64,000 bases of DNA from CAUPWF01 sp963515125 (GTDB lineage Bacteria > Bacillota > Clostridia > Lachnospirales > Lachnospiraceae): positions 500,567 to 564,566 of the forward strand of contig JBQKKG010000001.1 in assembly GCA_052116865.1 (NCBI GenBank), given 5' to 3'. The notes under the pieces are model-generated. The model was not told the DNA's origin. It ran no database searches and saw only the letters and a list, made by a program, of their open reading frames with translations. The position numbers and the translations under genes were made by a program. This document shows, piece by piece, positions 27,176-34,695 of the stretch (its first letter is position 1; every line of letters starts with the position of its first letter).

Positions 27176-27640
27176 ATGGAACGGAGATTACCAAAACAAG
27201 GGGACTATTATCGTCATTTTAAGGGACAGCACTATCAAGTTTTAACACTGGCAACTCATTCTGAGACATCAGAAGAAATGGTTGTATATGAAGCTTTATA
27301 TGGAGAGCATAAAGTCTTTGTAAGACCGCTAGAGCTGTTTATAAGTAAAGTGGACACAGAGAAATATCCCGATATGATGCAGGAATACCGATTCGAATTA
27401 GAAGAAGAAGGGTCCAATGAAGCAGCATCTGTTCTGATGCAATTTCTTGAATCTTCAACATACGAAGAAAAAGTAATGATTTTGGAACAAGAAAAAGTGA
27501 ATATGAATGAGGAACTTTTATCTGCAATTGCAGATAGTTTAGATTTTGCAGAACGAGAACAGTCCTTGGAAGAACGGTATGAGAGTATATTAAAGTATCT
27601 TAAAACATTAATAAAATATGAAAGTGGAAGGTTGCGATAG
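27176..27640 (+). CDS. DUF1653 domain protein
   Basis: A 154-residue cytosolic protein with an N-terminal DUF1653 domain (residues 1-65): DYYRHFKGQHYQVLTLATHSET, YEALYGEHKVFVRPLELF. DUF1653 is a small beta-rich fold of unknown role. The rest is acidic and helical and not recognised. ATG 27176 follows AGGAGGG and lies eight bases after ilvA, so the pair is co-transcribed. Its stop codon falls in the loop of the terminator at 27621. Confidence 0.85.
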   Translation: MERRLPKQGDYYRHFKGQHYQVLTLATHSETSEEMVVYEALYGEHKVFVRPLELFISKVDTEKYPDMMQEYRFELEEEGSNEAASVLMQFLESSTYEEKVMILEQEKVNMNEELLSAIADSLDFAEREQSLEERYESILKYLKTLIKYESGRLR

Positions 27641-27656
27641 CACCTTTCACTTTTTT
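27621..27656 (+). terminator. Terminator overlapping the end of the DUF1653 gene
   Basis: Arms 27621-27632 and 27642-27653 pair with one wobble, followed by T bases to 27656. The gene's stop codon (27638-27640) lies in the loop. Confidence 0.8.
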
Positions 27657-27657
27657 C

Positions 27658-27686
27658 TTGACATCATTTGTATAATTGTATACAAT
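27658..27686 (+). promoter_or_regulatory. Promoter of the citrate synthase/GntR/icd operon
   Basis: TTGACA (27658-27663), 17-base spacer, TACAAT (27681-27686), 32 bases before the first gene. The -10 box is inside the palindromic operator. Confidence 0.85.
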
Positions 27687-27693
27687 TATACAA
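27668..27693 (+). promoter_or_regulatory. Perfect 26-bp palindromic operator, probable GntR/FCD site
   Basis: Each half reads TTGTATAATTGTA from the outside in, so the centre is TTGTATACAA flanked by two further TTGTAT half-sites eight bases out. It covers the spacer and -10 box, a position that would block RNA polymerase. The GntR/FCD gene at 29123 in the same operon is the obvious candidate for binding; FadR-type sites have the form T-x-GT-AC-x-A. Confidence 0.8.
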
Positions 27694-27717
27694 AATAAGA
27701 ATATAAGGAGAAAAAAG

Positions 27718-29106
27718 ATGGAAAACAGAAAAGTATACATGAACAATCATACAAAACTATTAGAGCTAGAGGAACATATGTATCCTTTAGTTGACGTATC
27801 ATCCCCCAATGTCTTCCGCAATTTGTTTCCATATGATGAAGTGCCCAAAATAGCATTTAATGACAGAATTGTACCACATCATATGCCAGATGAAATTTGG
27901 ATTACAGATACAACATTTCGTGATGGTCAGCAATCTAGAGCACCATATACAACAGAACAGATTGTAACAATGTACAACTATTTTCATCGACTAGGCGGAC
28001 CAAATGGGAAAATCCGTCAATGTGAATTCTTTTTATACAGCAAAAAGGATAGGGATGCAGTTTATAAATGTATGGAACAGGGATATGAATTCCCAGAAGT
28101 AACTAGTTGGATTAGAGCAAATAAAAAAGACTTTCAACTTGTAAAAGATATTGGGATGAAAGAAACAGGTGTTTTAGTAAGTTGTTCTGATTATCATATA
28201 TTTTATAAATTAAAAATGACAAGAAGTGAAGCATTAGAACACTATTTATCTATTATTCGCGAATGTCTGGAAACTGGTGTAAGCCCTCGGTGTCATTTGG
28301 AAGATATTACACGGTCAGATATTTACGGATTTGTAATTCCTTTTTGCTTAGAATTAATGAAATTAATGGAAGAATACAAGATACCAGTTAAAGTACGGGC
28401 TTGTGATACCATGGGATATGGTGTAAACTATCCAGGAGCAGTAATACCACGATCAGTTCCAGGAATTATCTATGGGCTTATGGCTCATGCAGGTGTACCA
28501 AGTGAACTGATAGAATTTCATGGACATAATGATTTTTACAAAGCTGTTAACAACTCTACAACAGCATGGCTGTATGGTGCAAGTGGAGTAAACTGCTCTC
28601 TGTTTGGTATTGGTGAACGTACTGGCAATACTCCATTAGAAGCGATGGTATTTGAGTATGCACAGCTAAGAGGGGAACTAGATGGTATGGATACAACGGT
28701 AATTACAGAACTGGCGGAATACTATCAAAAAGAGATTGGATACAAACTACCATCTAGAACACCATTTGTAGGAAAGAATTTTAATGTTACCAGGGCAGGT
28801 ATACATGCAGATGGACTGCTAAAAAATGAAGAAATATATAATATCTTCGACACAGAAAAATTTTTAAAACGTCCAGTCTTGGTAGCGGTATCTAATACAT
28901 CGGGGCTTGCGGGAATTGCACACTGGATAAATACATATTATAAGCTACCCATGGAAAGACAAGTAGATAAGAACTCAAGTCTAGTATCAAAGATAAAACT
29001 TTGGGTTGATAAGGAGTATGAGTCTGGCCGTGTGACTGTATTAACCGATGAGGAACTTGTACAACAGATTACCAATGTCTGTAGAGAATTAGATATAATA
29101 CTATAA
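27718..29106 (+). CDS. Probable Re-citrate synthase (HMGL/isopropylmalate synthase superfamily)
   Basis: A 462-residue TIM-barrel enzyme of the pyruvate-carboxylase/isopropylmalate synthase family. It shows the metal and substrate motif WITDTTFRDGQQSR, CHLEDITRSD, a catalytic-site FHGHNDFYKAVN and the GIGERTGNTPLEAM segment. It lacks a C-terminal leucine-regulatory domain, so it is not an ordinary LeuA. Clostridia without the usual citrate synthase use such a protein (described in Clostridium kluyveri) to make citrate with Re-face chemistry. Presence of isocitrate dehydrogenase in the same operon supports that role; homocitrate synthase or another acyl-transfer role remains possible. Start is ATG 27718, seven bases after AAGGAG. 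Confidence 0.72.
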   Translation: MENRKVYMNNHTKLLELEEHMYPLVDVSSPNVFRNLFPYDEVPKIAFNDRIVPHHMPDEIWITDTTFRDGQQSRAPYTTEQIVTMYNYFHRLGGPNGKIRQCEFFLYSKKDRDAVYKCMEQGYEFPEVTSWIRANKKDFQLVKDIGMKETGVLVSCSDYHIFYKLKMTRSEALEHYLSIIRECLETGVSPRCHLEDITRSDIYGFVIPFCLELMKLMEEYKIPVKVRACDTMGYGVNYPGAVIPRSVPGIIYGLMAHAGVPSELIEFHGHNDFYKAVNNSTTAWLYGASGVNCSLFGIGERTGNTPLEAMVFEYAQLRGELDGMDTTVITELAEYYQKEIGYKLPSRTPFVGKNFNVTRAGIHADGLLKNEEIYNIFDTEKFLKRPVLVAVSNTSGLAGIAHWINTYYKLPMERQVDKNSSLVSKIKLWVDKEYESGRVTVLTDEELVQQITNVCRELDIIL

Positions 29107-29122
29107 TATTGGAGGCAAATCA

Positions 29123-29776
29123 ATGGAAGAGTACCAAGATTATTCATTGCGAAGTAGAGTATTTCATAAATTGCATGATGATATTCTAAAGGGAAAATAT
29201 CATGAGCATGATGAGTTAAGAGAAATAACAATTGGCGAGGAGCTGGGGGTTAGTAGAACACCTGTCAGAGAAGCGCTTCGACAATTAGAATTGGAAGGGT
29301 TAGTGAAAATAGTGCCCAATAAAGGCGCCTATGTAACTGGTATTACGTTTAACGATGTAAAAGATATCTATACAATTCGTTCCTTACTGGAAGGACTATG
29401 TGCGGAGTGGGCTACAGAGTATATTTCTGATGAACAGATTGAAGAATTAGAAGAAACGGTGCTATTGGCCGAATTTCACGCGCAAAAAGAAGGCGCAAAT
29501 CATGTCGTTGATCTTGATGGGAAGTTCCATAAGATTCTCTACGAAGCGTCTAACAGCAGAATTCTGGAACATGTGTTATCGGATTTTCATAAATATGTAC
29601 AATTAGCTAGAACCAGTTCTGTTAGTTCAGAAGAAAGGGTCAATAAGTCCATAGCAGAACACAAAGCAATCTTAGAAGCAATAAAGTCAAAAGATACTAA
29701 ATTAGCTGGTAAGTTAGCTAATGAGCATGTAATCAATGTTATGAAAAACTTACAAAAACAAGGATACAGAGGTTGA
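29123..29776 (+). CDS. GntR family transcriptional regulator with FCD domain
   Basis: DNA-binding repressor or activator of the FadR subfamily. The 217-residue protein has a winged helix-turn-helix (residues 10-75, with EELGVSRTPVREALRQLELE and IVPNKGAYV) and an all-helical FCD ligand domain (RSLLEGLCAEWA, then histidines in LDGKFHKILYEAS and AEHKAIL that often bind a metal and a carboxylic acid). The operon makes citrate-pathway enzymes, so citrate, isocitrate or 2-oxoglutarate are reasonable ligands. It likely binds the palindrome at 27668 and controls its own operon. Confidence 0.92.
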   Translation: MEEYQDYSLRSRVFHKLHDDILKGKYHEHDELREITIGEELGVSRTPVREALRQLELEGLVKIVPNKGAYVTGITFNDVKDIYTIRSLLEGLCAEWATEYISDEQIEELEETVLLAEFHAQKEGANHVVDLDGKFHKILYEASNSRILEHVLSDFHKYVQLARTSSVSSEERVNKSIAEHKAILEAIKSKDTKLAGKLANEHVINVMKNLQKQGYRG

Positions 29777-29781
29777 AGATA

Positions 29782-30327
29782 ATGAAAATAATGATTGCAT
29801 CAGATATTCATGGCTCTGCATATTATTGCAGTAAAATGTTAGAGGCTTATCAAAAAGAACATGCCGAACGATTAGTACTGTTAGGAGATTTACTATATCA
29901 TGGTCCTAGGAACGACTTACCCAAAGATTATAATCCAAAAGAAGTAATTTCTATGCTGAACAAGTTGAAAGAGGATATTTTATGTGTGCGAGGTAACTGT
30001 GATGCTCAGGTGGATCAAATGGTCCTTGCATTTCCAATAATGGCCGAATATTGCATTCTTTGTCAAGAAAACTATACTATATATGCAACCCACGGACATG
30101 TGTTTCATGAGCAGAATGTTCCACCACTGAAACAACGAGATATTCTGATACATGGTCATACTCATATTCCAGCATGTCACGAATATGAACACTATATTTA
30201 TATGAACCCTGGATCTATAAGTATTCCAAAAGAAGGGAGTCAAGCGGGGTATATGATAATAGATGGAAAAGACTTTTTATGGAAGGATCTAGATGGCAAG
30301 GTGTATAAGCAATACCATTACAAATAA
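29782..30327 (+). CDS. YfcE-type metallophosphoesterase
   Basis: Two-metal phosphodiesterase of the MJ0936/YfcE family, 181 residues. Metal ligands are in MIASDIHGSAYY, LVLLGDLLYHGPRND, VRGNCDAQVD and HGHTHIPAC, the full set. It probably cleaves a small phosphodiester; the natural substrate is unknown for this family. ATG 29782 follows GAGG and lies just after the GntR stop. Its place between the regulator and icd may be chance. Confidence 0.9.
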   Translation: MKIMIASDIHGSAYYCSKMLEAYQKEHAERLVLLGDLLYHGPRNDLPKDYNPKEVISMLNKLKEDILCVRGNCDAQVDQMVLAFPIMAEYCILCQENYTIYATHGHVFHEQNVPPLKQRDILIHGHTHIPACHEYEHYIYMNPGSISIPKEGSQAGYMIIDGKDFLWKDLDGKVYKQYHYK

Positions 30328-30349
30328 TAGATAAAAGAGGAGAAATAGT

Positions 30350-31546
30350 ATGAGTAAAATTAAAATGATTACCCCTATTGTGGAGATGGATGGAGATGAA
30401 ATGACGCGTATTCTTTGGCAGATAATCAAAGATGAGTTGTTATTACCACACATTGAATTGAATACAGAATATTATGACTTGGGACTTGAGCATAGAAATG
30501 CAACCGACGATCTGGTAACCAAAGAGTCTGCAGAGGCTACTAAAAAATATAAAGTTGCAGTAAAATGTGCTACGATTACACCGAATGCAGCGCGGGTGGA
30601 TGAATACAAATTAAAAGAAATGTGGAAGAGTCCGAATGGAACTATCAGAGCCATTCTTGACGGAACAGTTTTTCGTGCTCCTATCGTGGTAAAAGGAATC
30701 GAACCTTGTGTTAAAAACTGGAAAAAGCCAATCACAATAGCGCGTCATGCATATGGGGATGTATATAAAGGGAGTGAGATGAAAATACCACAGGCAGGCA
30801 AGGTAGAATTAGTCTATACTGCGGAAGATGGAACAATAACAAAAGAATTAGTGCACAACTTTTCCGGGGCGGGAATTGTACAAGGAATGCACAATGTCAA
30901 TGAGTCTATTGAGAGTTTTGCAAGAAGTTGCTTTAATTACGCATTAGATATTAAACAGGATCTTTGGTTTGCTACAAAGGATACTATTTCTAAACAATAC
31001 GATCATACCTTTAAAGATATTTTTCAAGAAATTTTCGATGCAGAATATAAAGAGTTATTTCAACAAGCAGAAATCACCTATTTCTACACCCTTATAGATG
31101 ATGCCGTTGCTCGCGTTATGAAGTCAGAAGGCGGTTACATTTGGGCATGTAAAAACTATGATGGAGATGTAATGAGCGACATGATTTCCTCAGCATTTGG
31201 CTCATTAGCTATGATGACATCTGTATTAGTCTCTCCAGATGGATATTATGAGTATGAAGCCGCACACGGGACGGTACAGCGCCATTATTATAAACATCTG
31301 AAAGGAGAAGAAACTTCTACAAATTCCGTGGCAACAATTTTTGCATGGAGTGGTGCTTTAAGGAAACGTGGCGAACTAGATGCCAATCAAGAATTAATTG
31401 CATTTGCTGATAAATTAGAAAAAGTTACGATTCAAACAATTGAAGAAGGAGAAATGACAAAAGATTTAGCCTTGATTACTTCGATTCCGAATCCGAAAGT
31501 TCTAAATAGTAAAGAATTTATCAAAGCAATCGGTCGTAGATTGTAA
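30350..31546 (+). CDS. icd: NADP-dependent isocitrate dehydrogenase, eukaryotic-like type
   Basis: Oxidatively decarboxylates isocitrate to 2-oxoglutarate and makes NADPH in the cytosol. The 398-residue protein belongs to the homodimeric type II group that includes human IDH1: VEMDGDEMTRILWQIIKDEL, VKCATITPNAARVDEY, MWKSPNGTIRAILDGTVFR and RHAYGDVYKGSEM are close to the mammalian text and unlike the E. coli enzyme. Late motifs YEAAHGTVQRHY and SIFAW-like text carry the NADP site. It ends the operon; aconitase is not in the window. A hairpin follows. Confidence 0.94.
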   Translation: MSKIKMITPIVEMDGDEMTRILWQIIKDELLLPHIELNTEYYDLGLEHRNATDDLVTKESAEATKKYKVAVKCATITPNAARVDEYKLKEMWKSPNGTIRAILDGTVFRAPIVVKGIEPCVKNWKKPITIARHAYGDVYKGSEMKIPQAGKVELVYTAEDGTITKELVHNFSGAGIVQGMHNVNESIESFARSCFNYALDIKQDLWFATKDTISKQYDHTFKDIFQEIFDAEYKELFQQAEITYFYTLIDDAVARVMKSEGGYIWACKNYDGDVMSDMISSAFGSLAMMTSVLVSPDGYYEYEAAHGTVQRHYYKHLKGEETSTNSVATIFAWSGALRKRGELDANQELIAFADKLEKVTIQTIEEGEMTKDLALITSIPNPKVLNSKEFIKAIGRRL

Positions 31547-31547
31547 T

Positions 31548-31591
31548 ACTAATAAGGACTGCTCTTCCCAAGGAGAGCAGTCCTTATTAGT
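31548..31591. terminator. 18-bp perfect hairpin between convergent icd and ABC-F genes
   Basis: Arms 31548-31565 and 31574-31591 are exact complements. No T tract follows on either side, so the stop may be weak or the hairpin may protect 3' ends. Confidence 0.6.
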
Positions 31592-31599
31592 TACAGGAG

Positions 31600-33540
31600 T
31601 TACTCTATTGCTAACGTTTCCCAAAGCTCATACAATTCATCTAATTGCTCTGTTATTCTGGCTTTTTCCTCACTGAGGTTCCGACATTCTAACGAATTTG
31701 TAAACACCTCTTCTTGAGTCATTAGCGTATCAATTTCTAGATTGCGTTCCTCTAATTTGGCGATTTTTTCCTCTGTTTTTTTAAGATCATTTTGTCGTTT
31801 TCGTGCTTTTGCTTGGGCTTCTTTCTGTGCCTGCCAATCTAATTTTGTATCAGATTCTGTGGTTGCAACATCCGCTACATCATTCCTTGTATTTGATGAA
31901 GTATTTTCGGAATTAGAGGCATATGTGGCAGTCAACTCTATCTTTTTCTCTAAATAATAATCATAGTTACCAATGTAGTTAACAATTGTTTGATTGATCA
32001 AGTCTAGAATCCGGGTAGCAGTCTGGTTGATAAAATAACGATCATGCGACACATATAATACAGTTCCGGTATAATCGTCGATTGCCTTTTCAAGTATTTC
32101 CTTAGATGCAATATCTAAATGATTGGTAGGTTCATCTAGAATCAAAAAGTTAGCTTCTGATAGCATTAGTTTAGCTAGAGAAACACGGCCACGTTCACCA
32201 CCACTTAAGTCCCCAATACGTTTGAATACATCGTCAGCGGTAAATAAAAAAGCAGCCAAAGTATTGCGTATTTGTGTATTTGATAATTGTGGATACGCAT
32301 CAGAAATTTCTTCAAAAATCGTTTTTTCCATATGAAGTACATGATGTTCCTGATCGTAATATCCGACATTCACATTGGTACCTAATGAACAAACCCCACT
32401 ATCCGGTGATAATATTTTATTGATAATCTTTAACAATGTTGTTTTTCCGGTACCATTATCACCAATGATTGCAACATGCTCTCCACGCTTTATCTGGAAG
32501 TTGATATTTTGGAATAGGTTAGCTGAAGGAAAAGCTTTACATAGATTTTCAACTTGTAATACATCTGTCCCACTAATTGAACTTGGTTCTAAACAAAAAT
32601 GCATTTCATTAGATTCTTCTACTGGTTTATCAAGAGGTTGAATTTTTGCAAGCGCTTTTTCTCGGCTCTCTGCACGTTTGATTGATTTTTCTCTATTAAA
32701 TGATTTTAATTTTTGGATGACATCTTCTTGATGCTTTATTACCTGCTGTTGCTTCATATACTCCTTGAGCTTTGCCTCTCTTAATTGTTGCTTTTTTTCT
32801 GCAAACTCACTATAATTGCCCAGATATGTAGCGATTGAACCTGATTCAATTTCAATCACTTTTGTTACAACGCGATTAATAAAATAACGATCATGGGATA
32901 CAATTAATACAGCACCAGGATAATTTATTAAATAGGTTTCCAACCAGGCAATAGAATTCATATCCAAATGATTGGTAGGTTCATCCAGTAACAGAATGTC
33001 TGGTTTGGTTAGTAATAACTTTCCAAGTGAAATTCTAGTTTTTTGTCCCCCTGAAAGTGCAGACACATTTTTTGAAAATTCTGATTCATCAAAGCCAAGT
33101 CCTTTTAAAACGCCAATTAACTCACTGTGATAGGCATATCCATTGGCTTGTTCAAAAGCAGAAGTAAGTCTATGATAAGTTTGTAAATGAAGTTCCAATT
33201 CTGAACCTTCTAAATGATTCATCTCTTGTTCCATATCTCGAATTTGCTCTTCTAGAGCAATGATATCAGCTTTTGCTGTTTTTAATTCTTCTAAAATTGT
33301 ATTTCCTGTAATTAAATCTTGATGTTGAGAGAGATACCCGATTGTTTTTCCTTTTGAAATTATAATTTCCCCACTATCTGCTGGCTCTTCATCCATGATT
33401 ATTTTAAGAATTGTAGACTTTCCGGCACCATTGAGTCCAACCAAAGCTGCTTTTTCACGGTCTTCTATATGAAAATTTCCATTTGAAATAATAAGCTGGT
33501 CTCCAAATGATTTATTTAAATTATGGCAAGCTAAAATCAT
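31600..33540 (-). CDS. ABC-F family ATPase
   Basis: Ribosome-associated ATPase with two ABC domains and no membrane part. The 646-residue protein has Walker A GLNGAGKST (about residue 36) and signature LSGGQKTRISLG in domain one, a charged inter-domain linker, then GDNGTGKTT and LSGGERGRVSLA in domain two, and a C-terminal coiled coil (about 560-646). ABC-F proteins bind the ribosomal E site and rescue stalled or drug-bound ribosomes. The YdiF-like layout suggests a housekeeping translation factor rather than a resistance gene. Start is the ATG ending at 33540, with GGAGG five bases upstream; the longer frame starting at 33585 adds residues before the site. Confidence 0.93.
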   Translation of the reverse strand: MILACHNLNKSFGDQLIISNGNFHIEDREKAALVGLNGAGKSTILKIIMDEEPADSGEIIISKGKTIGYLSQHQDLITGNTILEELKTAKADIIALEEQIRDMEQEMNHLEGSELELHLQTYHRLTSAFEQANGYAYHSELIGVLKGLGFDESEFSKNVSALSGGQKTRISLGKLLLTKPDILLLDEPTNHLDMNSIAWLETYLINYPGAVLIVSHDRYFINRVVTKVIEIESGSIATYLGNYSEFAEKKQQLREAKLKEYMKQQQVIKHQEDVIQKLKSFNREKSIKRAESREKALAKIQPLDKPVEESNEMHFCLEPSSISGTDVLQVENLCKAFPSANLFQNINFQIKRGEHVAIIGDNGTGKTTLLKIINKILSPDSGVCSLGTNVNVGYYDQEHHVLHMEKTIFEEISDAYPQLSNTQIRNTLAAFLFTADDVFKRIGDLSGGERGRVSLAKLMLSEANFLILDEPTNHLDIASKEILEKAIDDYTGTVLYVSHDRYFINQTATRILDLINQTIVNYIGNYDYYLEKKIELTATYASNSENTSSNTRNDVADVATTESDTKLDWQAQKEAQAKARKRQNDLKKTEEKIAKLEERNLEIDTLMTQEEVFTNSLECRNLSEEKARITEQLDELYELWETLAIE

Positions 33541-33583
33541 AATTACCTCCAAATTACTTTGAAACATTGACATTATCGTTATC

Positions 33584-33611
33584 ATTATAACGAATATTGC
33601 AGAAAATACAA
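33584..33611 (-). promoter_or_regulatory. Promoter of the ABC-F gene
   Basis: On the minus strand: TTGTAT (33611-33606), 16-base spacer, TATAAT (33589-33584). The -10 lies in an inverted repeat CGTTAT-N4-ATAACG (33577-33592), a possible operator. Confidence 0.65.
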
Positions 33612-33619
33612 CTAAAAGT

Positions 33620-33648
33620 TTGACTTTAAAGTACTAATTATATATAAT
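33620..33648 (+). promoter_or_regulatory. Promoter of rex
   Basis: TTGACT (33620-33625), 17-base spacer, TATAAT (33643-33648), 35 bases before the GTG start. Confidence 0.82.
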
Positions 33649-33682
33649 TGAACCTAGACATAGAAGGGGAAGGTGAAAACCA

Positions 33683-34330
33683 GTGGAAGAAAGAGAGATT
33701 TCTCAGGCAGTAATTAATAGATTGCCTAGATATTATCGATACCTAGGTGAATTAATAGAAAACGGTGTAGAACGTATTTCATCTAATGATTTGAGTAAAC
33801 GTATGAAAGTAACAGCTTCTCAAATTCGGCAGGATTTAAATAATTTCGGAGGATTCGGGCAACAAGGCTATGGCTACAATGTGAAATATCTCTATACGGA
33901 AATAGGTAAGATTTTAGGGTTGGACGAAGATCATAATATTATTATTGTGGGTGCCGGTAATTTAGGACAAGCGTTAGCAAATTATGCTGCTTTTGAAAGA
34001 AGAGGATTTATATTAAAGGGTATTTTTGATGTGAACCCAACATTGGCAGGAATGACGATACGTGGAGTTGAGATTCGTATGATGGATGAACTAAAGTCCT
34101 TCGTTCGAAACAATAATATTGAAATTGCGGTTCTTACCATTCCTAAGACAAAAGCGATTGAAGTTGCAAATGTATTAGTAGAAAATGGAGTACAAGCTAT
34201 TTGGAATTTTGCCCATACAGATTTAAACTTGCCAAGTAATATTATTGTTGAAAATGTACATTTGTCAGAAAGTTTAATGCGGCTGTCCTATAATATTAGC
34301 AGATATAACGACGAACATAAGGACGACTAA
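33683..34330 (+). CDS. rex: Redox-sensing transcriptional repressor Rex
   Basis: Senses NADH/NAD+ and represses fermentation genes when NADH is low. The 215-residue protein has a winged-helix DNA-binding domain (NRLPRYYRYLGELIENG, SQIRQDLNNFGGFGQQG) and a Rossmann domain (IIVGAGNLGQALANYAAF) that binds the dinucleotide. A GTG start at 33683 follows GGGGAAGG. A perfect clostridial Rex box lies in this window at 49339 before the alcohol dehydrogenase. No Rex box was seen on its own promoter. acpS starts two bases after its stop. Confidence 0.97.
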   Translation: MEEREISQAVINRLPRYYRYLGELIENGVERISSNDLSKRMKVTASQIRQDLNNFGGFGQQGYGYNVKYLYTEIGKILGLDEDHNIIIVGAGNLGQALANYAAFERRGFILKGIFDVNPTLAGMTIRGVEIRMMDELKSFVRNNNIEIAVLTIPKTKAIEVANVLVENGVQAIWNFAHTDLNLPSNIIVENVHLSESLMRLSYNISRYNDEHKDD

Positions 34331-34331
34331 T

Positions 34332-34694
34332 ATGATTGTTGGTGTAGGAATAGATATGATTGAAATAGAACGTGTAGCGAAGGCGTGCTCCAAGCAGGCT
34401 TTCTTTACACGTTGTTTTTCCGTTGTGGAACAAGAATTGGTAAAAGATAACCCTCAAAGGGCTGCCGGTAATTTTGCAGTAAAAGAAGCAGTATCCAAGG
34501 TATTTGGTACAGGTATTTGGGGATTTTCCTTATCTGATATAGAAGTATTACGTGATAATAATGGAAAACCTTATGTCAACTTATATCATCAGGCAAAACA
34601 AGTGGCTCGTGAATTAGGGATCCTTACCATTCACATTTCTATATCAAATACAAATGGTATGGCCATAGCCATGGCAGTGGGAGAAGGTGAATAA
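34332..34694 (+). CDS. acpS: Holo-[acyl-carrier-protein] synthase
   Basis: Transfers 4'-phosphopantetheine from CoA to the serine of ACP. The 120-residue protein starts MIVGVGIDMIEIERV with the metal-binding aspartate, then RAAGNFAVKEAVSKVFGTG with the catalytic glutamate region, and ends in the SISNTNGMAIA strand. Neighbour nnrD/E overlaps its end, an order common in Firmicutes (acpS-nnr-alr). Its substrate ACP is encoded at 20396. Confidence 0.95.
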   Translation: MIVGVGIDMIEIERVAKACSKQAFFTRCFSVVEQELVKDNPQRAAGNFAVKEAVSKVFGTGIWGFSLSDIEVLRDNNGKPYVNLYHQAKQVARELGILTIHISISNTNGMAIAMAVGEGE

Positions 34695-34695
34695 T

